Shown here: positions 1 to 11,256 of the stretch, one piece after another
How the letters are laid out: the number at the start of each line of letters is the position of its first letter
How positions within the stretch are numbered: the first letter of the stretch is position 1
Assembly: GCA_965644295.1 (NCBI GenBank)
Contig: CBFFRP010000280.1
Location: 1-64,000 of the forward strand
DNA from: Paraphysomonas bandaiensis
Lineage: Eukaryota > Chrysophyceae
DNA: 64,000 bases
Direction of reading: 5' to 3'
Notes under the pieces: model-generated
Seen by the model: the letters and a program-made list of their open reading frames with translations, nothing else
Told to the model about the DNA's origin: nothing
The model's database searches: none
Program-made: the position numbers and the translations under genes

Positions 1-2
1 CA

Positions 3-395
3 GCAGCACTTGAGGAGCAGGGGCCAGATGACCAGCGAATTCTATGGCACAAAAGACTTGGCCATGTCAACTATGATAAACTGACTGGAGTCCGACCGCC
101 GAGGCCTAGTTGATGGAATAAATCTGGACAAGAAATATTTCAGAAAAAACACAAAAAAACGATATGCAAATGTAATACCTGCATGCGATCGAAACTCACG
201 AGAAAGAACTTCAGGACTCCACGCCAGTTGATGAACTTAGACAACAACCCAAAGGAGAGAGGGGTGCTCAGTGCAGATACGATGGAAGTCCTAAACACGC
301 CATCGATGGAAGGCTACAAACATGTGTTACTATTCAAGCACAGTGATGCAAAACATGTATGGGCTATGGTTGAAAGACTGGGAGTGAAGTGTTAA
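3..395 (+). pseudogene. Ty1/copia retrotransposon polyprotein fragment (integrase N-terminus), broken
   Basis: Two reading frames together show the start of a copia-type integrase. The first (from base 3, stopped by TGA at 111-113) contains LWHKRLGHVNYDKL, the first half of the GAG-pre-integrase HHCC zinc finger. The second frame (about 165-395) supplies the cysteine half, CKCNTC at 165-182, then a stretch resembling the start of the integrase core (SADTMEVL, then YKHVLLF). A stop codon and a frame change separate the halves, and the frame ends at 393-395 before the catalytic core is complete. I see no LTR, protease or reverse transcriptase in the window, so this is a degraded fragment cut by the window edge. 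Confidence 0.72.
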
Positions 396-447
396 AGTGT
401 ATGAAGGACATGGTAGAGACCCAACTTGTCAAAGAAGGATTGCATAG

Positions 448-1012
448 CACCTATAGGTAGATGACAACTAACCTATAGGTAATGCCTGCGACAGAGGTAC
501 CTATAGGTATGATGTTATGGTACCTATAGGTAATACCTACGGCTGAGGTACCTATACGTATGATGTTGTGGTCCCTATAGGGAATGTGCGCTAGCACCTA
601 TAGGGAGATGACAGTTAACCTATAGGTAATGCCTAGGGCCGAGATACCTATAGGTAGATGACAACTAACCTATAGGTAATACCTAGGGCTGAGACACCTA
701 TAGGTTTTGTGGGCTAGCACCTATAGGTAGATGACAATTAACCTATAGGTATTACCTACGTCTGAGGTACCTATAGGTATGGTGTTATGGTCGCTATAGG
801 GAATGTGGGCTAGCACCTATAGGTAGATGACAATTAACCTATACGTAATACCTACGGTCGAGGTACCTATAGGTATGATTTTATGGTACCTATAGGTGGT
901 GAGACATAGGCACCTACCTATAGGTAGGGTCGCTAGGAATACCTACAGGTAGGTACCTAATAGGTATGCATGAACTACCTATAGGAAGTTCGAAGTACCT
1001 ATAGGTACCTAA
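448..1012. repeat. Array of ACCTATAGGT palindromes
   Basis: About twenty copies of the perfect 10-bp palindrome ACCTATAGGT, or close variants such as CCCTATAGGG and ACCTATACGT, lie 20-35 bp apart. The spacers are themselves related (for example GATGACAACTA, ATGATGTTATGG, CTGAGG), which gives a higher-order unit of roughly 110-120 bp. The array decays toward the right, with variants such as CCTACAGGTAGG near 945. No coding potential is seen. Confidence 0.9.
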
Positions 1013-1030
1013 TATAGCCCACCGATGACA

Positions 1031-1073
1031 TTAGTTCTGACTCCTACTACTACACTCCTATTGCTAATAATAG
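1031..1073 (+). repeat. Possible fragment of the dispersed 'CCTATTGCTAATAATAAG' tail repeat
   Basis: The words TTCTGACTCC and CTCCTATTGCTAATAATAG resemble the 3' end of a repeat family found more completely at 17141-17320, 19505-19975, 44291-45480, 47878-48063 (minus) and 54385-54585. Only about 40 bp match, so this is tentative. Confidence 0.35.
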
Positions 1074-1227
1074 TATATAGCAACCCGTCCCCACAAAGTG
1101 AAGCTAGAATGATGATGCACACGTCTGATATTGTCCCTTAGCCCTGCCATATCAGAACTTAAATACAACTACCAGATCATTATTATTGTTTTCTCTACTT
1201 CGTAATTTATTAAAACATATTATAGCC

Positions 1228-4200
1228 TCAGCCAAATATTCTCAAACTGCCTTGAATTGAAACTCGACATATAGGGCAGCTCGCATTGGTGGAACTAATA
1301 ACTGTTGTAGCACAGGGATGGCAAACACACTTGTGGCCACATGGAATAAACGCATGTGTACAGCTATCATCCAAACAAACAACACAATCAGAAAATCCGT
1401 TGCTATCCCCACTAACGGAAGGGTTAGAAGTGCTACTAAAACCCTCATCGGCTTCAAATTCTAAAGAATCAACCGTAGAGCTAATGGATGAAGACGCCGG
1501 TACCTCGGGATTTGCTTCCCAACGACGTCGCTAATATGCATATACATCAATACAATGCAATATATACCAACAAAACTACATGTACCGAAATGTAAACACT
1601 CACCTGCACCGGAACACCCCCCATAGAGCTAGTGGATGAAGGGGCTGGTACCTCGGGATTTGCTTCCCAACGACGTCGCTAATATGCATATACATCAATA
1701 CAATGCAATATATACCAACAAAACTACATTTACCGAAATGTAAACACTCACCTGCACCGCAACGCCCCCCGTAGAGCTAGTGGATGAAGGGGCTGGTACC
1801 TCGGGATTTGCTTCCCAACGACGTCGCTGATATACATATACATCAATACGATGCAATATATACCAACAAAACTACATGTACCATGTGGAAAACACTCACC
1901 TGCACCGCAACGCCCCCCGTAGAGCTAGTGGATGAAGGGGCTGGTACCTCGGGATTTGCTTCCCAACGACGTCGCTAATATGCATATACATCAATACAAT
2001 GCAATATATACCAACAAAACTACATGTACCATGTGGAAAACACTCACCTGCACCGGAACGCCCCCCGTAGAGCTAGTGGATGAAGACGCTGGTACCTCGG
2101 GATTTGCTTCCCAACGACGTCGCTGATATACATATACATCAATACAATGCAATGTATACCAACAAAACTACATTTACCGAAATGTAAACACTCACCTGCA
2201 CCGCAACGCCCCCCGTAGAGCTAGTGGATGAAGACGCCGGTACCTCGGGATTTGCTTCCCAACGACGTCGCTGATATACATATACATCAATACAATGCAA
2301 TATATACCAACAAAACTACATGTACCGAAATGTAAACACTCACCTGCACCGCAACGCCCCTCGTAGAGCTAGTGGATGAAGGGGCTGGTACCTCGGGATT
2401 TGCTTCCCAACGACGTCGCTAATATGCATATACATCAATACAATGCAATATATACCAACAAAACTACATTTACCGAAATGTAAACACTCACCTGCACCGG
2501 AACACGCCCCATAGAGCTAGAGGATGAAGGGGCTGGTACCTCGGGATTTGCTTCCCAACGACGTCGCTGATATACATATACATCAATACAATGCAATATA
2601 TACCAACGAATTACATTTACCGAAATGTAAACACTCACCTGCACCGCAACGCCCCTCGTAGAGCTAGTGGATGAAGACGCCGGTACCTCGGGATTTGCTT
2701 CCCAACGACCGCGCTAATATGCATATACATCAATACAATGCAATATATACCAACAAAATTACATGTACCGAAATGTAAACACTCACCTGCACCGGAACGC
2801 CCCCCGTAGAGCTAGTGGATGAAGGGGCTGGTACCTCGGGATTTGCTTCCCTACGACGTCGCTGATATACATATACATCAATACAATGCAATATATACCA
2901 ACAAATTACATGTACCATGTGGAAAACACTCACCTGCACCGCAACGCCCCTCGTAGAGCTAGTGGATGAAGGGGCTGGTACCTCGGGATTTGCTTCCCTA
3001 CGAAGTCGCTGATATACATATACATCAATACAATGCAATGTATACCAACAAATTACATGTATACACTCACCTGCACCGGAACACCCCCCGTAGAGCTAGA
3101 GGATGAAGGGGCTGGTACCACGGGATTTGCTGCCCCACGAAGTCGCTGATATACATATACATCAATATAATGCAATGTATATCAACAAAACTACATGTAC
3201 CATGTGGAAATCACTTACCTGTACCGGAACAGCTTCGAATTTTACTTTTTCACCTGGTGACCTAAACCTCCCTGGATCCGTCACAATCTGCCATGTGCTT
3301 CCGTTGTATATACCCATGGCTAGTTCATACGAAGATGGGAATCCCGTCACCTCAAATCTCTTACCCGAACCATTGTCGATGGTCAGTGTTCTCCCCTCAG
3401 TTATAACGATATCTATCACACCTCCCATATACTTGTGCCATTCAGGTTTTGCATAGTTCCTAGCTGTACCAGCGCCACCGACAGCGTACTGGGTCTGATC
3501 ATATAAAGGGATATTCATATTGAGAGAATCCGTTGGCGCCATTCCAATTGTGTTACTAGAATTACCATCCTGATGTAGTTGAAATCGACACCCACTGCTA
3601 GGAATCCCATTAAATGTCACACATGCCGTACTGCTGGCCTTTATGAAGGTAGGATTTAGCAACACAGCGTTGCTTCCATATTGAGCGAAAGTAATATTCA
3701 TCCCAGTTGGCATCTATTATAACAGCTGATTATACTCGACAAATCATATACCAACGAATTATATGTACCGAAATGTAAACACTCACCTGCACCGGAACGC
3801 CCCCCATAGAGCTAGTGGATGAAGGGGCTGGTACCTCGGGATTTGCTTCCCTACGACGTCGCTGATATACATATACATCAATACAATGCAATATATACCA
3901 ACAAATTACATGTACCGAAATGTAAACACTCACCTGCACCGGAACGCCCCCCGTAGAGCTAGTGGATGAAGGGGCTGGTACCTCGGGATTTGCTTCCCTA
4001 CGACGTCGCTGATATACATATACATCAATACAATGCAATATATACCAACAAATTACATGTACCGAAATGTAAACACTCACCTGCACCGGAACGCCCCCCG
4101 TAGAGCTAGTGGATGAAGGGGCTGGTACCTCGGGATTTGCTTCCCTACGAAGTCGCTGATATACATATACATCAATACAATGCAATGTATACCAACAAAT

Positions 4201-7200
4201 TACATGTATACACTCACCTGCACCGGAACACCCCCCGTAGAGCTAGAGGATGAAGGGGCTGGTACCACGGGATTTGCTGCCCCACGAAGTCGCTGATATA
4301 CATATACATCAATATAATGCAATGTATATCAACAAAACTACATGTACCATGTGGAAATCACTTACCTGTACCGGAACAGCTTCGAATTTTACTTTTTCAC
4401 CTGGTGACCTAAACCTCCCTGGATCCGTCACAATCTGCCATGTGCTTCCGTTGTATATACCCATGGCTAGTTCATACGAAGATGGGAATCCCGTCACCTC
4501 AAATCTCTTACCCGAACCATTGTCGATGGTCAGTGTTCTCCCCTCAGTTATAACGATATCTATCACACCTCCCATATACTTGTGCCATTCAGGTTTTGCA
4601 TAGTTCCTAGCTGTACCAGCGCCACCGACAGCGTACTGGGTCTGATCATATAAAGGGATATTCATATTGAGAGAATCCGTTGGCGCCATTCCAATTGTGT
4701 TACTAGAATTACCATCCTGATGTAGTTGAAATCGACACCCACTGCTAGGAATCCCATTAAATGTCACACATGCCGTACTGCTGGCCTTTATGAAGGTAGG
4801 ATTTAGCAACACAGCGTTGCTTCCATATTGAGCGAAAGTAATATTCATCCCAGTTGGCATCTATTATAACAGCTGATTATACTCGACAAATCATATACCA
4901 ACGAATTACATGTACCGAAATGTAAACACTCACCTGCACCGGAACGCCCCCCATAGAGCTAGTGGATGAAGGGGCTGGTACCTCGGGATTTGCTTCCCAA
5001 CGACCGCGCTAATATACACATACATCAATACAATGCAATATATACCAACAAAACTACATGTACCGAAATGTATACACTCACCTGCACCGGAACACCCCCC
5101 ATAGAGCTAGAGGATGAAGGGGCTGGTACCACGGGATTAGCTGCCCCACGAAGTCGCTGATATACATATACATCAATACAATGCAATGTATACCAACAAA
5201 TTACATGTACCAAAATGTAAACACTCACCTGCACCGGAACGCCCCCCGTAGAGCTAGTGGATGAAGGGGCTGGTACCTCGGGATTTGCTTCCCAACGACG
5301 TTGCTAATATGCATATACATCAATACAATGCAATGTATACCAACAAATTACATGTACCGAAATGTAAACACTCACCTGCACCGCAACGCCCCCCGTAGAG
5401 CTAGTGGATGAAGGGGCTGGTACCTCGGGATTTGCTTCCCCACGAAGTCGCTGATATACATATACATCAATACAATGCAATATATACCAACAAATTACAT
5501 TTACTGAAATGTATACACTCACCTGCACCGGAACACCCCCCGTAGAGCTAGAGGATGAAGGGGCTGGTACCACGGGATTTGCTGCCCCACGAAGTCGCTG
5601 ATATACATATACATCAATATAATGCAATGTATATCAACAAAACTACATGTACCATGTGGAAATCACTTACCTGTACCGGAACAGCTTCGAATTTTACTTT
5701 TTCACCTGGTGACCTAAACCTCCCTGGATCCGTCACAATCTGCCATGTGCTTCCGTTGTATATACCCATGGCTAGTTCATACGAAGATGGGAATCCCGTC
5801 ACCTCAAATCTCTTACCCGAACCATTGTCGATGGTCAGTGTTCTCCCCTCAGTTATAACGATATCTATCACACCTCCCATATACTTGTGCCATTCAGGTT
5901 TTGCATAGTTCCTAGCTGTACCAGCGCCACCGACAGCGTACTGGGTCTGATCATATAAAGGGATATTCATATTGAGAGAATCCGTTGGCGCCATTCCAAT
6001 TGTGTTACTAGAATTACCATCCTGATGTAGTTGAAATCGACACCCACTGCTAGGAATCCCATTAAATGTCACACATGCCGTACTGCTGGCCTTTATGAAG
6101 GTAGGATTTAGCAACACAGCGTTGCTTCCATATTGAGCGAAAGTAATATTCATCCCAGTTGGCATCTATTATAACAGCTGATTATACTCGACAAATCATA
6201 TACCAACGAATTATATGTACCGAAATGTAAACACTCACCTGCACCGGAACGCCCCCCATAGAGCTAGTGGATGAAGGGGCTGGTACCTCGGGATTTGCTT
6301 CCCAACGACCGCGCTAATATACACATACATCAATACAATGCAATATATACCAACAAATTACATTTACCGAAATGTATACACTCACCTGCACCGGAACACC
6401 CCCCGTAGAGCTAGAGGATGAAGGGGCTGGTACCACGGGATTAGCTGCCCCACGAAGTCGCTGATATACATATACATCAATACAATGCAATGTATATCAA
6501 CAAAACTACATGTACCATGTGGAAATCACTTACCTGTACCGGAACAGCTTCGAATTTTACTTTTTCACCTGGTGACCTAAACCTCCCTGGATCCATCACA
6601 ATCTGCCATGTGCTTCCGTTGTATATACCCATGGCTAGTTCATACGAAGATGGGAATCCCGTCACCTCAAATCTCTTACCCGAACCATTGTCGATGGTCA
6701 GTGTTCTCCCCTCAGTTATAACGATATCTATCACACCTCCCATATACTTGTGCCATTCAGGTTTTGCATAGTTCCTAGCTGTACCAGCGCCACCGACAGC
6801 GTACTGGGTCTGATCATATAAAGGGATATTCATATTGAGAGAATCCGTTGGCGCCATTCCAATTGTGTTACTAGAATTATCATCCTGATGTAGTTGAAAT
6901 CGACACCCACTGCTAGGAATCCCATTAAATGTCACACATGCCGTACTGCTGGCCTTTACGAAGGTAGGATTTAGCAACACAGCGTTGCTTCCATATTGAG
7001 CGAAAGTAACATTCATTCCAGTTGGCATCTACAATAACTAGACTATAGTCACAGTTGTTTTGTGTGTAGCGTTCTATTAATGACTACCTTGAGCAGCACA
7101 CTGTGTGTGTATCCCATATATAGATATGGATATGGCAGTACTGCTACTGTCGTATAGTGTATCATCACTTCCTCTTCTTCATGTACTGTGTCCCTGCAGG

Positions 7201-7216
7201 CAGAAATGTCTGACAT
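1228..7216 (-). CDS. RING-finger (E3 ubiquitin ligase-like) protein built from tandemly duplicated exons
   Basis: My spliced model has 28 exons and about 1353 residues. Exon 1 is 7088-7216 (43 codons, MSDISACRDT). Four 495-bp exons (6534-7028, 5671-6165, 4366-4860, 3219-3713) each encode a 165-residue module. Twenty-two 75-bp exons between 1604 and 6460 each encode a 25-residue Ser/Pro-rich linker of the type EANPEVPAPSS...GGVPVQ. The last exon (1228-1530) opens with one more linker-like stretch and ends in a C3HC4 RING: C49-x2-C52, C64-x-H66, C70-x2-C73, C85-x2-C88, with FIPCGH and CPICR as in IAP-family RINGs, and the protein stops 12 residues later. All junctions are phase 0 with GTGAGT or GTAAGT donors and TAG acceptors. 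By family, such a RING recruits an E2 for ubiquitin transfer; the repeated module would be the substrate or ligand arm (inference). No signal peptide is evident from the chosen start; an in-frame ATG at 7369 would add a hydrophobic N-terminus. Exon 1 is the least certain part. Confidence 0.82.
1604..6460 (-). repeat. 22 tandem 75-bp linker exons with 62-73 bp introns
   Basis: Exons begin (plus coordinate) at 1604, 1752, 1900, 2048, 2196, 2344, 2492, 2639, 2787, 2934, 3071, 3787, 3934, 4081, 4218, 4934, 5082, 5229, 5376, 5523, 6239 and 6386; each is exactly 75 bp. Unit spacing is 148, 147 or 137 bp. Exons and introns are both nearly identical between units, which indicates recent unequal exchange or gene conversion. 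The exon just downstream (in mRNA) of each 165-codon module is always the RLRGAANPVV subtype; later ones are RLRREANPEV, RRRREANPEV or RRRWEANPEV. Confidence 0.9.
3219..7028 (-). repeat. Four copies of a 495-bp exon encoding a 165-residue module
   Basis: Copies lie at 3219-3713, 4366-4860, 5671-6165 and 6534-7028. The first three appear identical over the exon and flanking introns; the fourth (5'-most in the mRNA) differs at a few bases (for example N-V-T for N-I-T, DDN for DGN). The module begins MPTGMN(I/V)TFAQYG and ends GEKVKFEAVPVQ. It is rich in predicted beta strands; the stretch GGVIDIVIT...LTIDNGSG...YELAMGIYNG weakly recalls the end of a SPRY/NHR-type beta sandwich, but I cannot assign a family. 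Confidence 0.88.
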
Positions 7217-7369
7217 TCTTCCTCTGTCCAAACGTAATACGCTGTATTCACCATGTATAAAGCACCATACACAACAATTTAGAGCGCAGGAATACAGAGT
7301 ACAGAGTACAGCAGTATCTACAGCAGATCCGCAGTATATGATCAGCCATATAATGCCACTAGATAACAT

Positions 7370-8757
7370 ACACGCTATTTAGCACTCTATTGTCATGACG
7401 CTGAGTAGCGCAACCCTGCTGTCATATCTAAAGCATTATGACTTATCGAGATTGCATACTGTGGGTGGATAAGACTGGGCACATAGATCATATTAGCTCT
7501 CTTGGGACGAACCTAACTAGTTGTGTATATGACTGTATGACTGTCAAGGAAGAGACGTCTAATGTTAATGAGCATGCCTACTAGTGAACTGTCTGTCAGA
7601 GGGATTACACCTTCCCCTCGAGGTTATATGACTTCATTCCTGGTACTCTTGTCGGGAAATCGGTGAAATAAGCGACTACGATACGAATAGCAAGAGAATC
7701 TAGTCTCAGACGAAACACTTTCTCCATTCTCAGTTCTTCATCAATTAGCGAAGTTGGGATTTATGTGTGTGTACGTTTGCATTAATTTCGATGAACTTGA
7801 CCAAAATTGGAGCTTTGACCTATAAGGAAATATATGCATGTACATCCTATAGAGATTCAAAATTTAAGCAATTGTTTCTACGCGCTGGTACAATCTGAGA
7901 TAAAATGATTCCACAAATCAGAGCTATGGAGCAATGTATCGTGTTGTGTGGTTGGAATATGTATTGCTCGACCAGTAAGAAAATTGTAATATTTTCCTTT
8001 GGGAAGCTGGCTTACACTACTATTGCAACATATATTTTCTTACCCTGCAGGAAATGTTGTAGTATAAAGCACATAGCTTTTCGTATATCGTATATTTGAG
8101 CTAAAGACTATATAAAGTGAGTTTGAAATTAACTTAACTTAAAACGAAAACCTTGAAGTAAGCCAAACGTTTCGAAGTACTACGCAACCATTTATTTCAT
8201 AAACACTATTTACCATGGCACAACGTAAATAGTATACAATGAAATACAATATATGTCACAGTTGCAACGATGGTTGTATTTTGTATTATATGAAATATAA
8301 ACTATTGTAACTTTACATTTCCACTTCTTGATAGCAAACTATTCACTGGATATGTTTAGGTCAATCTTTGTCAGATGGAATACTTGCTTGATTGTCATTG
8401 AAAAGTTTATCTCATTCATGCCTCTATTATCTATTCGCATTTGGCATACTGAACACATAAAATGAAGATTTAGAGAGCAAATGAATAAGATAATAATGCA
8501 TGGGCTTATTACCTGTGCAATTGTTGAGTGCTACTTTCTTTTGAAAATAGAATTACTGTCCCGTTGTGCTATTCTTATGCAAGCACCAGGCACAGTCCTA
8601 AAAACCACTTTGATCTATATATATTTCTAGCTAGCAATTCCAGATATGGATAAAGTTATTGATAATTTTATAAACTGAATGGACGGCAGAGCGATGAAAT
8701 AATTCGTCTTAATATCATTTAAGCATTTGTTATGCTGATATATATGCAACTTTCCCC
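7370..8757. other. Intergenic, no gene recognised
   Basis: About 1.4 kb of AT-rich DNA between the upstream side of the RING gene and the 3' end of COX17. Only short open frames without recognisable motifs are present; I saw no repeat shared with the rest of the window. Confidence 0.5.
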
Positions 8758-9007
8758 CTAAACTTTGAATCCTTCACTTCGCAAACACGCTTTGTGCTCT
8801 TCTATCACAGCAGCACATTTATCCTCACCATATGTTACAACACATTCGTCTCTCAATTTCTTCGTCTCTGGGCATGAGCAGCATATTTTCTTACCAGACT
8901 TACCGAGGACTACTTTCTGCTGAACAAATAAAACAAAGCAGTCAACAATATAACTTTCAACTTACTGGTGGTTGCTTCTCATTCTCTTGAACTGTAGTAG
9001 AATTCAT
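8758..9007 (-). CDS. COX17: COX17 cytochrome c oxidase copper chaperone
   Basis: Two exons, 8966-9007 (14 codons) and 8758-8919 (54 codons with stop), joined in phase 0 across a 46-bp GTAAGT...TTCAG intron, give 67 residues, the usual size for Cox17. The second exon has the diagnostic CCSCPETKKLRDEC, with the Cu(I)-binding CC-x-C motif, followed by the second C-x9-C helix (ending CLRSEGFKV). Cox17 carries copper in the mitochondrial intermembrane space to Sco1 and Cox11 for assembly of complex IV, and is imported through the Mia40 disulfide relay via the twin Cx9C motif. The gene is divergent from the coiled-coil gene at 9381. It is too short and too split to appear as a long open frame. Confidence 0.95.
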
Positions 9008-9380
9008 TATCTATATTACTCAGGGGGTCACTGGCATATATTACACAAGTATGATAGTCTGATTGCAGTACAAGTTATTCCATTGGATTCCTACGGCTCT
9101 GGAAGAATGCATACACAAGTACACTGTACAGTATAATAATGCGCGTACTTTGTATGCTGTGTGGAACATATATACGTATGTACTACACACGAGTGTATAC
9201 GCTCAACCTCAACAAGAATCATGAATACAGCAGTATACCGTATACCGTATAATACGGTGTAACTATGACAGTTACTTACATGCTTCGTCCTCTGCCTTTA
9301 AGATAAGAATGATGCTCTGATCCAACATTATATTCATACATACAAGTCAATAGCTATCACCAGTGATTTGTATCGTACTA
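9008..9380. promoter_or_regulatory. Divergent promoter between COX17 and the coiled-coil gene
   Basis: This 373-bp gap separates two oppositely transcribed start codons. It contains the GTAC-rich words seen in other divergent gaps of this window (ACAAGTACACTGTACAG near 9114, GCGTACTTTG near 9143, ACGTATGTACTACAC near 9174). No TATA box can be singled out with confidence. Confidence 0.4.
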
Positions 9381-11256
9381 ATGGCATCTGTTCTTCAGAA
9401 CTTGATCCAAGCTCCACGGAATACTGCAGACCCCAGGGTATATACCCACAGTATATATGCATTCATATGACCCTTTTGTATTAGGTAGCATCGACTTATA
9501 TACCGAAGAAAACTAGGGGAAGTGATGGTGTGCTCTATGCACTTAACCGGGAAGAAGATCGTGGTAAATACAGAACACTTTCAGAGGAGGAGATAATGGA
9601 AGAAATTAGAATTAGTCGAGAAATGTCAACATCGCTCAAGATAATGAGCGGAAAATTAGATTCTTCAGGAAGATCTCGTAAGCCCAACTCTGGAAAATTT
9701 ATTCCACCTACAATGGGGACCAATACTAAGCAAAGGAAGATCGAAAAGCGCGCTTGGGATAAACATATTGCTGCAAAGCGTACACAGACTGCCACTTCAA
9801 TTTCCATGGGCAACAACTCAACAACTAATTCCACCCAACCTTCAGAGGAGCGATTGATGAAAGCAGTTAATGATATGCAAGAAAAGTACACTCAAAATCT
9901 TTCTGTTATTGAAACACTGCTTGCTGAACGTGAACAGATGGAGCGACGAGTACGATCTTTAGAGAAAGCAGTTGAAGAATCGAAACTACAAGCATCCGAT
10001 AAATATTCAGAATCAGCAGCAAAACGGAGATTGAATAAAACTACTCCTGGAGTTGTAGAAGGTAGAGGTTTAGATCTTGACCTGCATGATAGCGAGGAGG
10101 ATGAGGGAATACAGAGACTAGCCAAGACCGCCCAGGGTGTGTATGGTCACGGCGATGAGGCACTTCCAGAAGGCCTAGATAGTCCTCCGCCCCCGCCTTA
10201 CTCGTCTAGTCCTACGAATAGTGACACATGTGAACGCCTTTATTATGAATCAGATCAGTCAGAGGGGGAGAAGAAAGAAATCTATGTGAAAGCGCCGACT
10301 TCCACTCGTCCACGGTCAAAGAGTGCTCATAATATATCTCGTGGAAGGGGAAGTAGTAATACACGGATATCGTCTACTGAACACAATTCGACTACGCAGC
10401 CAGCTACAGTCAGGTGCCTATATAGTTGTGTTGCTCATGTGTGTAACATTCTACAGGATGAATCGGGTTCGGAAAAAAGGGAAACCAGTACAGGTGAGTT
10501 TCCGTTAGTGTTACTTTGATGCATCGTCCTTTTTTATTAGTGTTGGTGTATGTAGACTTCTGGTAAGAGTAAAACATGCAGCGAAATAGACAGTCGGCAT
10601 CGTGGAGCTAGAATTTCTCATGAACTTGAAATGCAAAGACGGAAAAATGATGAAAAGGAGGCGGAATTGAAACGTCTACAGGAAGGAATACCGGGGCGTG
10701 ATCGACTGTGGCACTCTGAAAAGTCGTTCACGGTTAACTCATCGCCCACTAATCAAGGAATTGACACACATCGAAAGAATACCACGAGTCTGCGGAATAA
10801 GTCTCGAGATGTACCAGTCGAGAAACAGTATAAGCAGCAAGATTCCACTCGGGCAGAGGTGTTTTTGGTGAACAGTGCACTGGAGACAGAGAAACGTCGT
10901 CGATCCAAGGCTGAGGCGGCTTCCGGTCGGAGAGAGAATGATATATTGGACTCAGAAACGGTTAACAGGCTAAGTAAGGCAGATCAAAGTAGGACGAAAT
11001 TGGTGAGAATAATGTTACAGTTAGTTGCAATACCCTAAATATTGGTGTGCCAGGTATATCCTACTTCTGATGGGACAAGTAAAAAGACGGCTAAGATTCT
11101 TGAGTCCTTAACGGACATACCAATGTCAATAGAAGTAAGTCTGACAATAGGGTTGATGTGATTTTTTAAGTTTTGTTACATTAGAGGAGTGAGCACGATG
11201 AAACTTTCAATCCAAACAAAAAGAAACCGAAGTCTTCAAGGAGTACATTTCGATGA
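9381..11256 (+). CDS. Hypothetical basic coiled-coil protein, 540 aa
   Basis: Six exons: 9381-9437, 9485-10413, 10457-10493, 10556-11002, 11054-11134 and 11185-11256. They sum to 541 codons with stop, and all introns are 43-62 bp with GT-AG ends, which supports the model. The protein starts MASVLQNLIQ. It has a charged coiled coil at roughly residues 145-180 (EERLMKAVNDMQEKY onward), an acidic/proline stretch with a PPPPPYSSS run, a second charged region (QRRKNDEKEAELKRL), and a Lys/Ser-rich tail ending KKKPKSSRSTFR. I recognise no enzyme fold. A cytoskeletal or ciliary scaffold is possible, but that is only a guess from composition. Confidence 0.75.

Noticed and set aside
1604-6460. Regular repeats with near-constant spacing resembling a CRISPR array
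   Set aside because: Units are 137-148 bp, 'spacers' are also repeated, the locus is eukaryotic, and the units resolve as exon plus intron.
1784-6771. Plus-strand frames of 64-117 codons beginning MKGLVPRDLLP across the exon array
   Set aside because: They are the antisense of linker and module exons of the minus-strand RING gene; splice signals, phase and the RING exon all support the minus strand.
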